DNA of 64,000 bases from Armatimonadota bacterium (lineage in GTDB: Bacteria; Armatimonadota; HRBIN16). Position 1 is the stretch's first letter, and the number at the start of each line of letters is the position of its first letter. Below are positions 23,012 to 31,552 of the stretch, one piece after another. The stretch lies in assembly GCA_026003195.1 (NCBI GenBank), contig BPGU01000004.1, forward strand, positions 444,317 through 508,316, in the 5' to 3' direction. The notes under the pieces are model-generated. The model made no database searches and was not told the origin of the DNA. It saw only the letters and a program-made list of their open reading frames with translations. The translations under genes were made by a program, and so were the position numbers.

Positions 23012-23275
23012 TCACTGCAGTGTCGGCTGCGCAGGCGCCACTGGTAACCTGGGCATTCTGGCTCCTCTCATACACTCCTCGTATTGGCGTAAACAATCAT
23101 TCATCATCCGCCGATAAACGGCGGGACATCCTATGTCACAGAGCATCACCGCACCCAGCGCTGCCAGCTCGCATATCGCACCACAGAATGGTTTTAGGGG
23201 AGGTAGGGCTGTCGCCAGACAGAGCGGTTGACAAATGCTAGGTCCCCTCGCAACTATCGCAGCACAGACGTCCAC
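23012..23275 (-). CDS. Possible small cysteine-rich protein
   Basis: An 87-residue open frame starting with GTG, containing seven Cys residues and repeated Cys pairs (FCGAICELAALGAVMLCDIG, then NDCLRQYEECMR). The spacing recalls small Cys-rich bacterial proteins of unknown function. The ribosome site is weak, so this may be only an open frame. It is oriented with the membrane operon and ends 95 bases before it. Confidence 0.3.
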   Translation of the reverse strand: MDVCAAIVARGPSICQPLCLATALPPLKPFCGAICELAALGAVMLCDIGCPAVYRRMMNDCLRQYEECMRGARMPRLPVAPAQPTLQ

Positions 23276-23634
23276 GCAAAACGCCAGGAATCCTTGTGCT
23301 AATCATCTGCAGTGCTGCAGCTGTGTTTCGCAGTCCTGCGCGGGATCAGGAGGCGTTGGCACCGGTATAGGCCCAGGGAATGGTATCCACTGACACGGAT
23401 TCAGGATAGCTGTGGTACGAGGCAAGTATAAAATACCCTGCACGGATACCGTGTCCACATCCCGTTTCGGAAGATTCTACCTCCCCCCCGTCCCCTCTCC
23501 CACGGGGAGAGGGGCGTTCACGGTTCCCCCTTCCCGTGCAGGGAAGGGGGCTAGGGGGTTCGGTTCAAAGGGCAGCGACACCAACGGCTCGGCGCGAGCC
23601 TCGCCCTCTTGGGGGAGGACAGGCTCCCTGACCG
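23276..23634. other. Intergenic region with no supported gene
   Basis: About 360 bases without a credible ORF. The right two-thirds (23481-23608) are the reversed copy of a composite dispersed repeat. The left part holds no motif I can name. Confidence 0.6.
23481..23608. repeat. Composite hairpin-rich dispersed repeat, reverse copy
   Basis: Read on the reverse strand, it runs GAGGGCGAGGCTCGCGCCGA, TTTGAACCGAACCCCCTAG, a CCCCCTTCCC/GGGAAGGGGG hairpin, then a CCCCTCTCC/GGAGAGGGG hairpin and CGGGGGGGAG. This is the same block order as 14109-14228. It has at least three self-complementary stems and no coding potential. Confidence 0.65.
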
Positions 23635-24399
23635 TTAGTCACACAGCCAGTAGTTTTCGTTGGGATACGAGCCGCCGCCGCTGGGCAACCCCTCTGGCGA
23701 GACCAGCGTCTCGTCGAACTCCTTCGAGGACGCCACAAACTTGGCGTGCCCGTCGGCGAAGATCAGGCTACCACCCTGCGAGTGCCACTGGCGGAAGTAG
23801 TCGTAGGGCGGGTCAAAGTCGTAGCCATACTTCTCGTAGCCCGACACGTTGCGACTGAAGAAGGGAAACATCTCATCGCGCATGATGCGCGTCTGCGCCG
23901 GGCTGACGAAGCTGGCGTCGGTCACTATCTTCTGCTGGTAGCCAAAGTTGCTGCACACCTCCAGATTGTTCTGTGTGGAGAAGCCGCAGACCACCGTGTA
24001 GCAGCAGTGGGTGAAGCGGTAGCTGGAACCGTACGCCTGCCAGTAGGAGTTGGTGCCCGGCACATCGCGCTGCTGATAGGGGCTACCCGTGTCGCTCGGG
24101 CACTTGAAGATGGGCTTGTTTTTGGTGTAAGGCTCCAGTGAGACCTCCACTCCCAGGTGCCCGGGCTGCCCGGCAGGGGGCTGGCTGTTGTAGGCGTGGA
24201 AGATGGGGAAGGTCTCGTCGTAGTCCTGCACATACAGACGCACCGCCAGACCGATTTGTCGGGCGTTAGAGATGCAGGTGGCTACTCGCGCGCGCTCGCG
24301 CGCCTGGGCGAAGACGGGGAACAGAATCGCCGCCAGCAGCGCGATGATGGCGATAACCACCAGCAGCTCGATGAGCGTGAAACCGCGCTTTGCTTTCAT
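23635..24399 (-). CDS. DUF1559-family pseudopilin-like secreted protein
   Basis: A 254-residue protein starting [20 protein letters not shown], a textbook prepilin N-terminus cleaved after Gly6, followed by [20 protein letters not shown]. The DUF1559-type body has a conserved [20 protein letters not shown], several Cys, and the C-terminal H-x9-DG-like [14 protein letters not shown]. Such proteins are greatly expanded in Armatimonadota and Planctomycetota and are thought to be secretion- or pilus-linked. The ATG at 24399 has GGAGGAGG upstream. The leader carries its own promoter, a TPP riboswitch and a terminator hairpin, so expression should fall when thiamine pyrophosphate is abundant. That is unusual for this family. 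Confidence 0.88.
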   Translation of the reverse strand: MKAKRGFTLIELLVVIAIIALLAAILFPVFAQARERARVATCISNARQIGLAVRLYVQDYDETFPIFHAYNSQPPAGQPGHLGVEVSLEPYTKNKPIFKCPSDTGSPYQQRDVPGTNSYWQAYGSSYRFTHCCYTVVCGFSTQNNLEVCSNFGYQQKIVTDASFVSPAQTRIMRDEMFPFFSRNVSGYEKYGYDFDPPYDYFRQWHSQGGSLIFADGHAKFVASSKEFDETLVSPEGLPSGGGSYPNENYWLCD

Positions 24400-24433
24400 G
24401 GTGCAAACCTCCTCCTTCGCTGTCACGCCAGCG

Positions 24434-24463
24434 AAAACGCCGCCTCTCGGCAGAGAAGCGGCG
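24434..24463 (-). terminator. Intrinsic terminator downstream of the TPP aptamer
   Basis: On the reverse strand, CGCCGCTTCTC pairs with GAGAGGCGGCG (one G-T pair) around TGCC, followed directly by TTTTCG. Placed 30 bases after the aptamer and 35 bases before the DUF1559 start, it is a credible riboswitch expression platform. Confidence 0.75.
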
Positions 24464-24492
24464 CGAGGATTTGCACATCTTTCGTTCGCCAC

Positions 24493-24583
24493 TCCGCTTC
24501 CCTACGCCGGCATTACCCGGATCAGGTTCCGAGGGTTCCTCGCCTTGCGCGAGGTCTCAGCCGTAGTCGGCTCCCCTAGCGGA
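24493..24583 (-). promoter_or_regulatory. TPP riboswitch (THI element)
   Basis: The reverse strand shows the conserved aptamer: TAGGGGAGCC, the pyrimidine-sensor loop GGCTGAGA, a variable P3a hairpin CCTCG/CGAGG, then ACCCTCGGAACCTGATCCGG, GTAATGCCGGCG and TAGGGA. Terminal P1 pairing TCCGCT/AGCGGA closes the structure. It binds thiamine pyrophosphate in known examples. It is followed by a terminator and the DUF1559 pseudopilin gene, with no thiamine gene in between or nearby. Confidence 0.93.
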
Positions 24584-24632
24584 TGCGTATCGCCCGGCGG
24601 CGATTCGCTGCGCGGTATCTGTATTGTCATCT

Positions 24633-25331
24633 TCAGTATACCCCAAAGCGCGGGCGGATGCAATCGGTGACCCGCTGCACCACAAAAGCCCCAACGGTGG
24701 GTCTGATCTGCCACCCCTTGCCCACATCCAGCGCAGTGCTTAACCCCAACGTCAGGTCTACCCATGATGCTGCCTCGCAGCCGTAGTAGTAGCCGTTAAA
24801 CTTCGGGCAACCGTAACCGACCTGTGCACTCAGCCGGAGCTGCTCCTGCAGAGGGAGCTCCACTCCAGCCGTGACATAGGTTCCCTTCGCAGCGTGCACA
24901 TCCCGGTACACGGTCAGGCTCGGTGACAGGGGGCTATCACTGCTCAGCGACAGGTATACCTCGCGGGTGCGTTCCCATCCGGTGCCGGGGTACTGGTAGT
25001 CTATCCAGCCCAGCGCAATCTGCAGGCTTTTCCACGAGGTGGCGTACTCTATGCTGAAGTCCCACTCGGTGAAGGTGCCGGCGGGTTTACTGCGCACGTA
25101 TTGCGAGCCGTTGTGATTGGTCAGCTCCAGATTGCCCCATGCTGAGGCGGTCAGATTGCCCAGCTGGATGCTGGTGTTCTGCTGGAGCACCCAGTTGTTC
25201 ACCGTATTGACGCCGCGCGAGACGTATTTGGAGCTGAACGTGTAGGTTCCGCTCAGGTTCACCTGAGCATCTGAGAGCGAAGCATGCACGCAGACAGCCG
25301 CAACACACGCCATAGCGACTCGAAAGCGCAT
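24633..25331 (-). CDS. Outer-membrane beta-barrel protein, TorF/Gcw_chp-like porin
   Basis: A 232-residue protein with a signal peptide (MRFRVAMACVAAVCVHASLS, cleavage probably after DAQ). A run of alternating-hydrophobic strands follows. The start NLSGTYTFSSKYVSRGVN is typical of the TorF/Gcw_chp putative porin group, and later strands such as QIALGWIDYQYPGTGW and VDLTLGLSTALDVG fit a 10-12-strand barrel. The ATG at 25331 has GGAGGTAGGAG upstream. It supports an outer membrane in this organism. Substrate unknown. Confidence 0.75.
   Translation of the reverse strand: MRFRVAMACVAAVCVHASLSDAQVNLSGTYTFSSKYVSRGVNTVNNWVLQQNTSIQLGNLTASAWGNLELTNHNGSQYVRSKPAGTFTEWDFSIEYATSWKSLQIALGWIDYQYPGTGWERTREVYLSLSSDSPLSPSLTVYRDVHAAKGTYVTAGVELPLQEQLRLSAQVGYGCPKFNGYYYGCEAASWVDLTLGLSTALDVGKGWQIRPTVGAFVVQRVTDCIRPRFGVY
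24635..24663 (-). promoter_or_regulatory. Promoter for the TPP riboswitch transcript
   Basis: On the reverse strand, TTGCAT, a 17-base spacer and TATACT. The predicted start lies about 45 bases before the aptamer. The promoter overlaps the end of the upstream beta-barrel gene, so the riboswitch transcript need not depend on that gene. Confidence 0.65.
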
Positions 25332-25571
25332 TTGGTCTCCTACCTCCCTGGGCTTTTCCCACAGATTCTTTGCTCCGTGCACGACACGTCGGACGGGCTA
25401 CCGTTATGATGATCGGCTTCATGCCGCGCTTGTCATGCTGTACAAAGCGGGGTCAGGTGAAGAAGGTTACTCCTCTTCGCGCATCGAGGATCTGTGGAAA
25501 GAGATGAGTTTTGACCATAATAGAAGATGATGCGCACGACCAGAAACTCGTGCAAAGGAGGCATGTATCCG

Positions 25572-27563
25572 ATGAGCTGGTTCTATAACCTCAGCACCAG
25601 AGCAAAGCTGGCAGCAGGCTTTGGAGGCTGTCTGGTGCTGATACTGGTCATGGGCGCTTTTTCCGTGAGCCGCCTCGCACGGATGGATGCCATAGCCAAC
25701 GCTATCGTCTCCGATCCGCTACCGAGCAGCATCACCCTGGGCGATTTCGGCGCACAAATGCGTCAGTTCCGCCTCTATGGGTTCAATCACGTCGCGGCAG
25801 CGGGACAGCCCGCCCGGCTGCAGCAGATCGAGCAGGCGATGCGCGAGAGCCTGTCCAGAATAGAAGAGCGCTTGAAAGAGTATGAGGCGACCATCCACTT
25901 TGAAGACGACCGCCAGAACTTCCAACAGCTGAAGCAGTCGTGGGAGCGATATCTGCAGCAGCACGCCCGGCTGGTGGAGCTGGACAGGCAGGGCAAAGGC
26001 GATCAGGCGGAAAAGCTGATTAACGGCGAGATGAAAGAGCTCTTTCTGGGCGAGATTGTGCCCACACTGGAGAAGATGTTGGACTGGAATGAGAACTACG
26101 GCAAGAAGCTCGCCGCGCAGGCTCGCCGCACCTATACACAATCGCGGCTGTCTATCCTCGGCGCGATTCTGGCTGCCGTATTCATCGGTGCGCTGCTCGG
26201 CTGGTCCATCGCTCGCTACATCACGGGTGCGCTGTCACAGGTCGTGGAGCGGATAGAAGCCATGCGCACGGGTGATGTCACCAGCCTGCAGCAGGCGATG
26301 CTGGCGATGGGCAACGGCGACCTGACCGCCAGCGTGCAGTCCACCGCTCAGACCATCTCTCTGGACACGAAGGACGAGTTCGGCATGCTGGCAAAGACCT
26401 TCAACGGCATGGTGGAACAGCTGCGCGCCATGACGGAGAGCTACCGACAGGCGCAGACCTCCCTGCGGGAAGCGGTGGCGCAAATTGCCCAGAACGCCCA
26501 CTTCGTCTCCAGCACTAGCCAGCAGCTGGCAGCATCTACCGAGCAGTCCGGGCAGGCGTCTAACGAAATCGCTAAAGGCAGCGAGCAACTCGCCCAGCAG
26601 GCGGGCGAAGCCGCTCAGGCGATGGACAACCTCGACCGAGCCATCCGCACCGTGCAGCAGGGCAGCGAAGCACAACGCGAAGCCGCCCAGCAAGCCGAAG
26701 AGGGCATGAGACAGGCTGCCAAAGCGGTGGAAGAGGTCGCTCGCTCCGCCCAGCAGATGGCTGCCTCCGCCCAGCAAGCCAGCGCGATTGCCCAGCAGGG
26801 TGGGCAATCGGTGGAAGAGATGTTGCGCACCATGCGCCAGATTCAAGAGCAAGCGGAAGCCTCCGCGCAGAAGGTGGCGCAGTTAGACCAGCTGGGTCAG
26901 CAGATAGGCAACATTGTGCAGACGATCGAGCAGATCGCGGAGCAGACAAACCTGCTGGCGTTGAACGCGGCGATAGAGGCGGCACGTGCGGGCGAGCACG
27001 GCAGAGGTTTCGCGGTGGTGGCGGACGAGGTGCGCAAGTTGGCGGAGCAGGCAGGTGCTGCCACCAAAGAGATTGCGACGTTGATTGGCAACGTGCGTTC
27101 TGGAGTGGAGGAGGCGGTTCGCGCCATGCAAGCCACCGGTGCACAGGTTTCGGACGGTTTCGCCCGCAGTGAGCAGGTCGGTTCCGCGCTGATGCAGATT
27201 GTGGAGGCGGCGCAGCAGGTAGCGGGTGAGGTGCAGTCGGTGACGGCGGTGGCGGAGCAGATGTCGGCGAGCGTGCAGCAGGTATTGGCGACGGTGAGCA
27301 CGGTGTTGCAGAGCGCGGAGGAGAACGCCCGCGCGGCATTAGAGATGGCATCGGGTTCGGAACAGGTGTCTTCGGCGATCGCGTCGGTAGCGAGCATCAG
27401 CGAGGAGGCGGCGGCGAGTGCAGAGGAGTTGAACGCCTCCAGCGAAGAGGTGGCTGCAGCGGCACAGGAACTGTCAAACATGGCGCAACAGTTGCAACAG
27501 CTGGTGAGCCGATTCCGCTACGAGGAGACGGACGGGCGAGCGCATCTGCGCTTCGCAGCGTAA
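25572..27563 (+). CDS. Methyl-accepting chemotaxis protein
   Basis: A 663-residue transmembrane chemoreceptor. TM1 is at about residues 12-32 ([12 protein letters not shown]), followed by a 4-helix-bundle sensor domain (about 35-190), TM2 near [22 protein letters not shown] to about 285, then a long Gln/Glu/Ala-rich coiled coil. The signalling hairpin [18 protein letters not shown] then [18 protein letters not shown] is fully conserved. The AAAGGAGG ribosome site favours the ATG at 25572 over that at 25563. It should signal through CheA/CheW; no che genes are in the window. A related sensor domain survives as a pseudogene at 45866-46459. Confidence 0.93.
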   Translation: MSWFYNLSTRAKLAAGFGGCLVLILVMGAFSVSRLARMDAIANAIVSDPLPSSITLGDFGAQMRQFRLYGFNHVAAAGQPARLQQIEQAMRESLSRIEERLKEYEATIHFEDDRQNFQQLKQSWERYLQQHARLVELDRQGKGDQAEKLINGEMKELFLGEIVPTLEKMLDWNENYGKKLAAQARRTYTQSRLSILGAILAAVFIGALLGWSIARYITGALSQVVERIEAMRTGDVTSLQQAMLAMGNGDLTASVQSTAQTISLDTKDEFGMLAKTFNGMVEQLRAMTESYRQAQTSLREAVAQIAQNAHFVSSTSQQLAASTEQSGQASNEIAKGSEQLAQQAGEAAQAMDNLDRAIRTVQQGSEAQREAAQQAEEGMRQAAKAVEEVARSAQQMAASAQQASAIAQQGGQSVEEMLRTMRQIQEQAEASAQKVAQLDQLGQQIGNIVQTIEQIAEQTNLLALNAAIEAARAGEHGRGFAVVADEVRKLAEQAGAATKEIATLIGNVRSGVEEAVRAMQATGAQVSDGFARSEQVGSALMQIVEAAQQVAGEVQSVTAVAEQMSASVQQVLATVSTVLQSAEENARAALEMASGSEQVSSAIASVASISEEAAASAEELNASSEEVAAAAQELSNMAQQLQQLVSRFRYEETDGRAHLRFAA

Positions 27564-27595
27564 TCAGGCGCCTTCTGGCAAAGTCTCCGGCGACG

Positions 27596-27617
27596 GGGCA
27601 GGCGATGATGCCTGCCC
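27596..27617. terminator. Hairpin between convergent genes
   Basis: GGGCAGGC (27596-27603), loop GATGAT, GCCTGCCC (27610-27617), then TGTTCT. It lies between the convergent chemoreceptor and glycosidase genes and probably terminates the rightward transcript. Confidence 0.55.
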
Positions 27618-27625
27618 TGTTCTGC

Positions 27626-30600
27626 TCACGGAGCTGTGAGCAGTGCGACCTCACCGGCAGCGAAGGAGACCGTTGTGGAGGTACGTCCGGTGGCTCGCAC
27701 GGAAGATACGCCAGACAACGTCCCCACCGACACCTTCCCCTGTGGGAGCAGATACACTTGCACCTCGCGCTGCTGATGGGGCAGTACCAGTATCCGCCCG
27801 GAACGTGTGAGCGCCCTCCCATCCTGCGACACCAGCGCATAGTGCCCCGACGCGAAGGCGATGGTCTTTCCGTCCAGCTGCATCTCGCCTTCACTTTCGG
27901 CGGCGACCACCTCGCCCCCGGCGTTCACCAGCACAAAGGCGCACCCCTGCGGCTGAAGGAAGAGGGTGATGCGATGCGCAGGGATGCTCACCTGGCACTC
28001 TCCTGCTCCTTCATCTGCGCGAACCAGCGTGTACAGCCTGCCTCCATCCTCTGTGGGAAGCGAGAAGACGCGCACCCTGCCTCCCTGCGTCGCCACATCC
28101 GTCACGGATACCGCCGCCAGCTGGAGCACCTGTCGGTAGATGTGTTCGGCGCGGGCGTCCGGGGAAAGCTCCAGGGGGAAAGGCACATACACCACCCTTC
28201 CACGCCCCACTGCAGAGACAATGGGCTGAGCGGTGGCGCTTTGACCTGCTGTCTCGAAGGGCGAAAGAGGGGGGACGTCGGGCAGATGCAGCAGACTCAG
28301 CCTCTCTCTGCGAACGGGCTGGCGCGCTCGGTCAAAACCGACGTGCCCCGAAAGGTACAGCACGCCTCCTTGCTCCACCCAGCGCAGCACCGTCTGGAAA
28401 GTCTCATCGGTGGGGCAGTAGGGTAATACCCAGAATATCGCCTTCGCCGAGGGGGGTATCTGCTGCAAATCTTCCTCATTCAGCACGCCGAAATCGCCCA
28501 CCGTGTCCAGCAACAGGCTCACCGCCTGATGCAGCGCGCCGTGCAGGCGCGTGAACTGCGCACCGATGCGATGGCTATCCGGTACCAGCAGGTAAACCTG
28601 CGGGGGATGATAGGCGGGCTGCACATGCCTCAACAGCTCCGCCCCCTGCGCCAGCGTGTGCAACCACGGCTTGGCAACCGGCGTGCTGTGATGGACGAGC
28701 CCCCAGGGGAAGACCATCTCGTCAAAATCCTTCCAGTCCCAGTTGCACAGGAAGGTGGCTCCTAACCCCACCGCGTAGTGCAGCACCTGCTGGAAACGGG
28801 TCACGCTAACCTGCACGGGTAGTCCTGTCGCTCCGGTGATACGCGCATCGTGTGCCTCTTGCGCTCCGAACTCGCCCAGGCTCAAACCCTTGCCGTAAGC
28901 GCGGCGGTCAATCAGTTTGAACTCCAGCGGAAACTCCTGCAAGGGACCGTAGTAGTGCATGTTAGAGAAGTCGGTATAGCGTGTGCCCAAAATCTTGTCA
29001 GCGGGAGACATGCTGGGCAGGTAGCCCACGCACACCAGCGCATCGGGGTCGCCTGCCTTTACACCTTCTACGTTCGCCCGCACCCACCGATTGAGCAGTT
29101 CGCTCTCGAACCTCTTGAGGTCCGCGGTGCGCACATCGTCCCAGCGGTCGGTGCGGTTGCCCAGAGGCACATCGGGCAGCCTCGCCTCTGGCGGCTGCAC
29201 GCGCCACGCTTCACGCAGGGCTTCATCGGAGCCGTAACGCTCCTTCAGCCACTGGTTCCAGAGCCGACGCACGAGCGGGGTGTCCTGCAGGTCCACCGAC
29301 GGTTCATTCTGAATGTCGTAAAGGATGCCGGGCACGTCTCGATAGCGCTCCGCCCAGAAGCGGTTCCACTCCTTTTGCGCTTGCAGTTCTTCGTCGGTGA
29401 GCACCACCCCCATCCAGTCATGCAGGGAGAGGAAGATGACGATGCCGTGTTTCTGCGCCAGCTGCACGATGGCATCCATCTGCCGCTGTAGCCGTTCGGG
29501 GGGCACCGGCAAAAGGTCGAGGGGTGAGTGGTGGGGGCTTCCCTGGTAACCGTCCTTCGCAAAAGGCGAGAAGTGCAGGATGCGCAGGATGCGAATGTGG
29601 TGCTGTGCCATCAGGCGAAAATCGCGATCCCACACGGCAGGGTTCTCGTTGGCGGAGAAGAACATCATGCCCGTCTGGTTCGTGCCAACCAGAATGGCTG
29701 GTTTCCCATTGATGGTGAGAGAGTTCTCCTGCCAGCCGACCTTCGGACCGCGTGCTATCACCTTCTCATCCCGGATACAAAAGGCGGAGGTCAACGTGTC
29801 CACCACCTGCCCCTCCAGCCATAGCCGAGCCTGCACCGGATGGTAATCGCCCCGGAACCTGCCCGTGTTCACCGTTGTGCTCAGCGTGTGCGTCTCTCCG
29901 GGTTGCAGGGTTCTGTCCTGGCGCAGTATCCTGCGCCCGGACACTGTCATCTCTACGCGGACACGGGCAGGGCGTTTACCGAAATTCACCACCTCCGCGC
30001 TGAGGGTCGCCTCTTCGCCGCTGTCATAGATGGGCTGGTCGGAGCGCAGGCTTTGCAGGTACACCTTCCGCACGATGTGCTCTATGACCTGAGCCAGCAA
30101 GCGCTCCCGGGCGGCGTCCCCCAGCAGTATCGGTTCGCCCGAGGTGATGCCGCTCAACGCCCAGCTGGAGCCTTTATAGACATCGGCGAAATTGTGCAGG
30201 ATGCTCAGCACAGTTCCGCGCAGATGGCTCTTCGCATCGAGAGCCTCCATGACCGGAACCCACCGTCGGTAGACGGGCGGAAAAACAGGGCTGTTGACGC
30301 CTATCAGTCCGCAGGAGGAGAATCCCTGCACAGGCTTGTCCCAGCGCAAGTGCACCCCTGTTCCGGCAAAAACGCCGATTGCCCTGCACTGCACCGCATC
30401 CAGCAGCAGGAAAGCGGGGTCGAACACCCCAATCTGGTCCGGGGCAAGGGTCATTGCGTCGCCGGGCGTGCCGTAGCGGGTATTGAGGCGCGCGCGGCTT
30501 TCAGTGCCACCGCGGTCGTGTTCTTCTGCTGTCACCGTCTGCTCCACGTCGCGCCAGCGTTCACCGTCCCAGACGAGGGGATGGTCGAAAGCGTAACCGT

Positions 30601-31450
30601 CTGTGGCGAGGAAGCTGCCGCCCGCACGCAGATATGCCAGAAAAGCCTCCCGCGCCTCCAGAGGAAAGAAGGCACCGTACGGCAATATCACCGCGTCCAA
30701 ATGGTCGCGAGTCAGCGTTTGCGCATCGGCGAGGTCTCCCGCCTGGAGTAGCGTCACGCCGAACCCCGCTCGGCGGAGCGCCTGTGCCAGTTGTTGGGGA
30801 GGGTGCGCCGTACGAAAGCCGTCCGGCAAGGGCTGCGCGATGTGCAGGATAGCGATGTTGCCCCGCTCTCCGCGTTCCACCTGCAGCCCCTGTGTACGCG
30901 GTAGAGGTGCAGAATGAGGCTTCTCGCGCAACTCCCACTCCATCGCGTCCACCGTGACCTCCATATCGCCGAAGTTACAGCCAATGAGCATTCGGTCTGC
31001 CGAAACCATCTCGCGGGTGCGTTTGCCGCGCCCATCGAACTGGAAACCGGAGATGGGCAGAACCGCCTCGTGCCAGCCCTTTTGCAGGTAGCCCACCGAC
31101 CTGCCCCCTACCGCCACATGCTGTACCCACATATCCCCGTCGGGTTCCAGCAGCCAGATGTGCATCTTTGCCTGCGGGCGTGCCTGATGAACGTAGAGCC
31201 AGAAGCGCAGTGCCGTGGCGCTCGGAGGAACGAAACAGGAGCCGACGACATTGCCCCAGTGCGGCGGAGCATCCGTGTACACCAGGCGCAATGCGCTCGC
31301 CCCCTGCTTGACGGTGACTCTGTCCTGTTCGATGCGTACGACCCTTCCTCCATCTGGATGAGGCTGAAAGGTGCTTTCTGCCTCGAAGTCATGGAGAGGC
31401 ACACTCCCTGCTGTCGCGCAGACAAACAGAAACCACCACCATAGACGCAT
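27626..31450 (-). CDS. Large secreted GH5-like multidomain glycosidase
   Basis: A 1274-residue exported protein (signal MRLWWWFLFVCATAGS). The N-terminal about 20-165 looks like a carbohydrate-binding jelly roll. About 180-440 has a glutamine-amidotransferase/ThuA-like pattern (AQALRRAGFGVTLLQAGDLA, LPYGAFFPLEAREAF). About 440-570 is Ig-like. About 570-930 is a GH5-type TIM barrel with catalytic acid in YDIQNEPSVD and nucleophile in LSLGEFGAQEAHD. About 960-1090 recalls the trimerisation domain of GH42 beta-galactosidases, and the C-terminus is beta-rich. It likely cleaves a beta-linked polysaccharide outside the cell. It is probably cotranscribed with the TIG-domain gene 102 bases upstream. 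Confidence 0.8.
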   Translation of the reverse strand: MRLWWWFLFVCATAGSVPLHDFEAESTFQPHPDGGRVVRIEQDRVTVKQGASALRLVYTDAPPHWGNVVGSCFVPPSATALRFWLYVHQARPQAKMHIWLLEPDGDMWVQHVAVGGRSVGYLQKGWHEAVLPISGFQFDGRGKRTREMVSADRMLIGCNFGDMEVTVDAMEWELREKPHSAPLPRTQGLQVERGERGNIAILHIAQPLPDGFRTAHPPQQLAQALRRAGFGVTLLQAGDLADAQTLTRDHLDAVILPYGAFFPLEAREAFLAYLRAGGSFLATDGYAFDHPLVWDGERWRDVEQTVTAEEHDRGGTESRARLNTRYGTPGDAMTLAPDQIGVFDPAFLLLDAVQCRAIGVFAGTGVHLRWDKPVQGFSSCGLIGVNSPVFPPVYRRWVPVMEALDAKSHLRGTVLSILHNFADVYKGSSWALSGITSGEPILLGDAARERLLAQVIEHIVRKVYLQSLRSDQPIYDSGEEATLSAEVVNFGKRPARVRVEMTVSGRRILRQDRTLQPGETHTLSTTVNTGRFRGDYHPVQARLWLEGQVVDTLTSAFCIRDEKVIARGPKVGWQENSLTINGKPAILVGTNQTGMMFFSANENPAVWDRDFRLMAQHHIRILRILHFSPFAKDGYQGSPHHSPLDLLPVPPERLQRQMDAIVQLAQKHGIVIFLSLHDWMGVVLTDEELQAQKEWNRFWAERYRDVPGILYDIQNEPSVDLQDTPLVRRLWNQWLKERYGSDEALREAWRVQPPEARLPDVPLGNRTDRWDDVRTADLKRFESELLNRWVRANVEGVKAGDPDALVCVGYLPSMSPADKILGTRYTDFSNMHYYGPLQEFPLEFKLIDRRAYGKGLSLGEFGAQEAHDARITGATGLPVQVSVTRFQQVLHYAVGLGATFLCNWDWKDFDEMVFPWGLVHHSTPVAKPWLHTLAQGAELLRHVQPAYHPPQVYLLVPDSHRIGAQFTRLHGALHQAVSLLLDTVGDFGVLNEEDLQQIPPSAKAIFWVLPYCPTDETFQTVLRWVEQGGVLYLSGHVGFDRARQPVRRERLSLLHLPDVPPLSPFETAGQSATAQPIVSAVGRGRVVYVPFPLELSPDARAEHIYRQVLQLAAVSVTDVATQGGRVRVFSLPTEDGGRLYTLVRADEGAGECQVSIPAHRITLFLQPQGCAFVLVNAGGEVVAAESEGEMQLDGKTIAFASGHYALVSQDGRALTRSGRILVLPHQQREVQVYLLPQGKVSVGTLSGVSSVRATGRTSTTVSFAAGEVALLTAP

Positions 31451-31552
31451 CCCTGTTTACTCCCAGCGGCGATACTCTCTGGTTCGTCGCTTCCGAAGGC
31501 GTTCCTGCGGAAGGACGCGCTGTTCAGCACGTGTTTTGTAGCGAATGCTCCC

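Noticed and set aside
23481-23608. Possible CRISPR or rRNA-like structure in the GC-rich intergenic DNA
   Set aside because: It is a set of hairpins repeated once elsewhere in the window, without repeat-spacer order.
24400-24492. In-frame extension of the DUF1559 protein
   Set aside because: It runs through the riboswitch terminator; the prepilin signal starts at 24399 with a strong ribosome site.
25787-27481. Antisense ORFs across the chemoreceptor
   Set aside because: The Ala/Gln-rich coiled-coil gene makes long antisense frames by composition alone.
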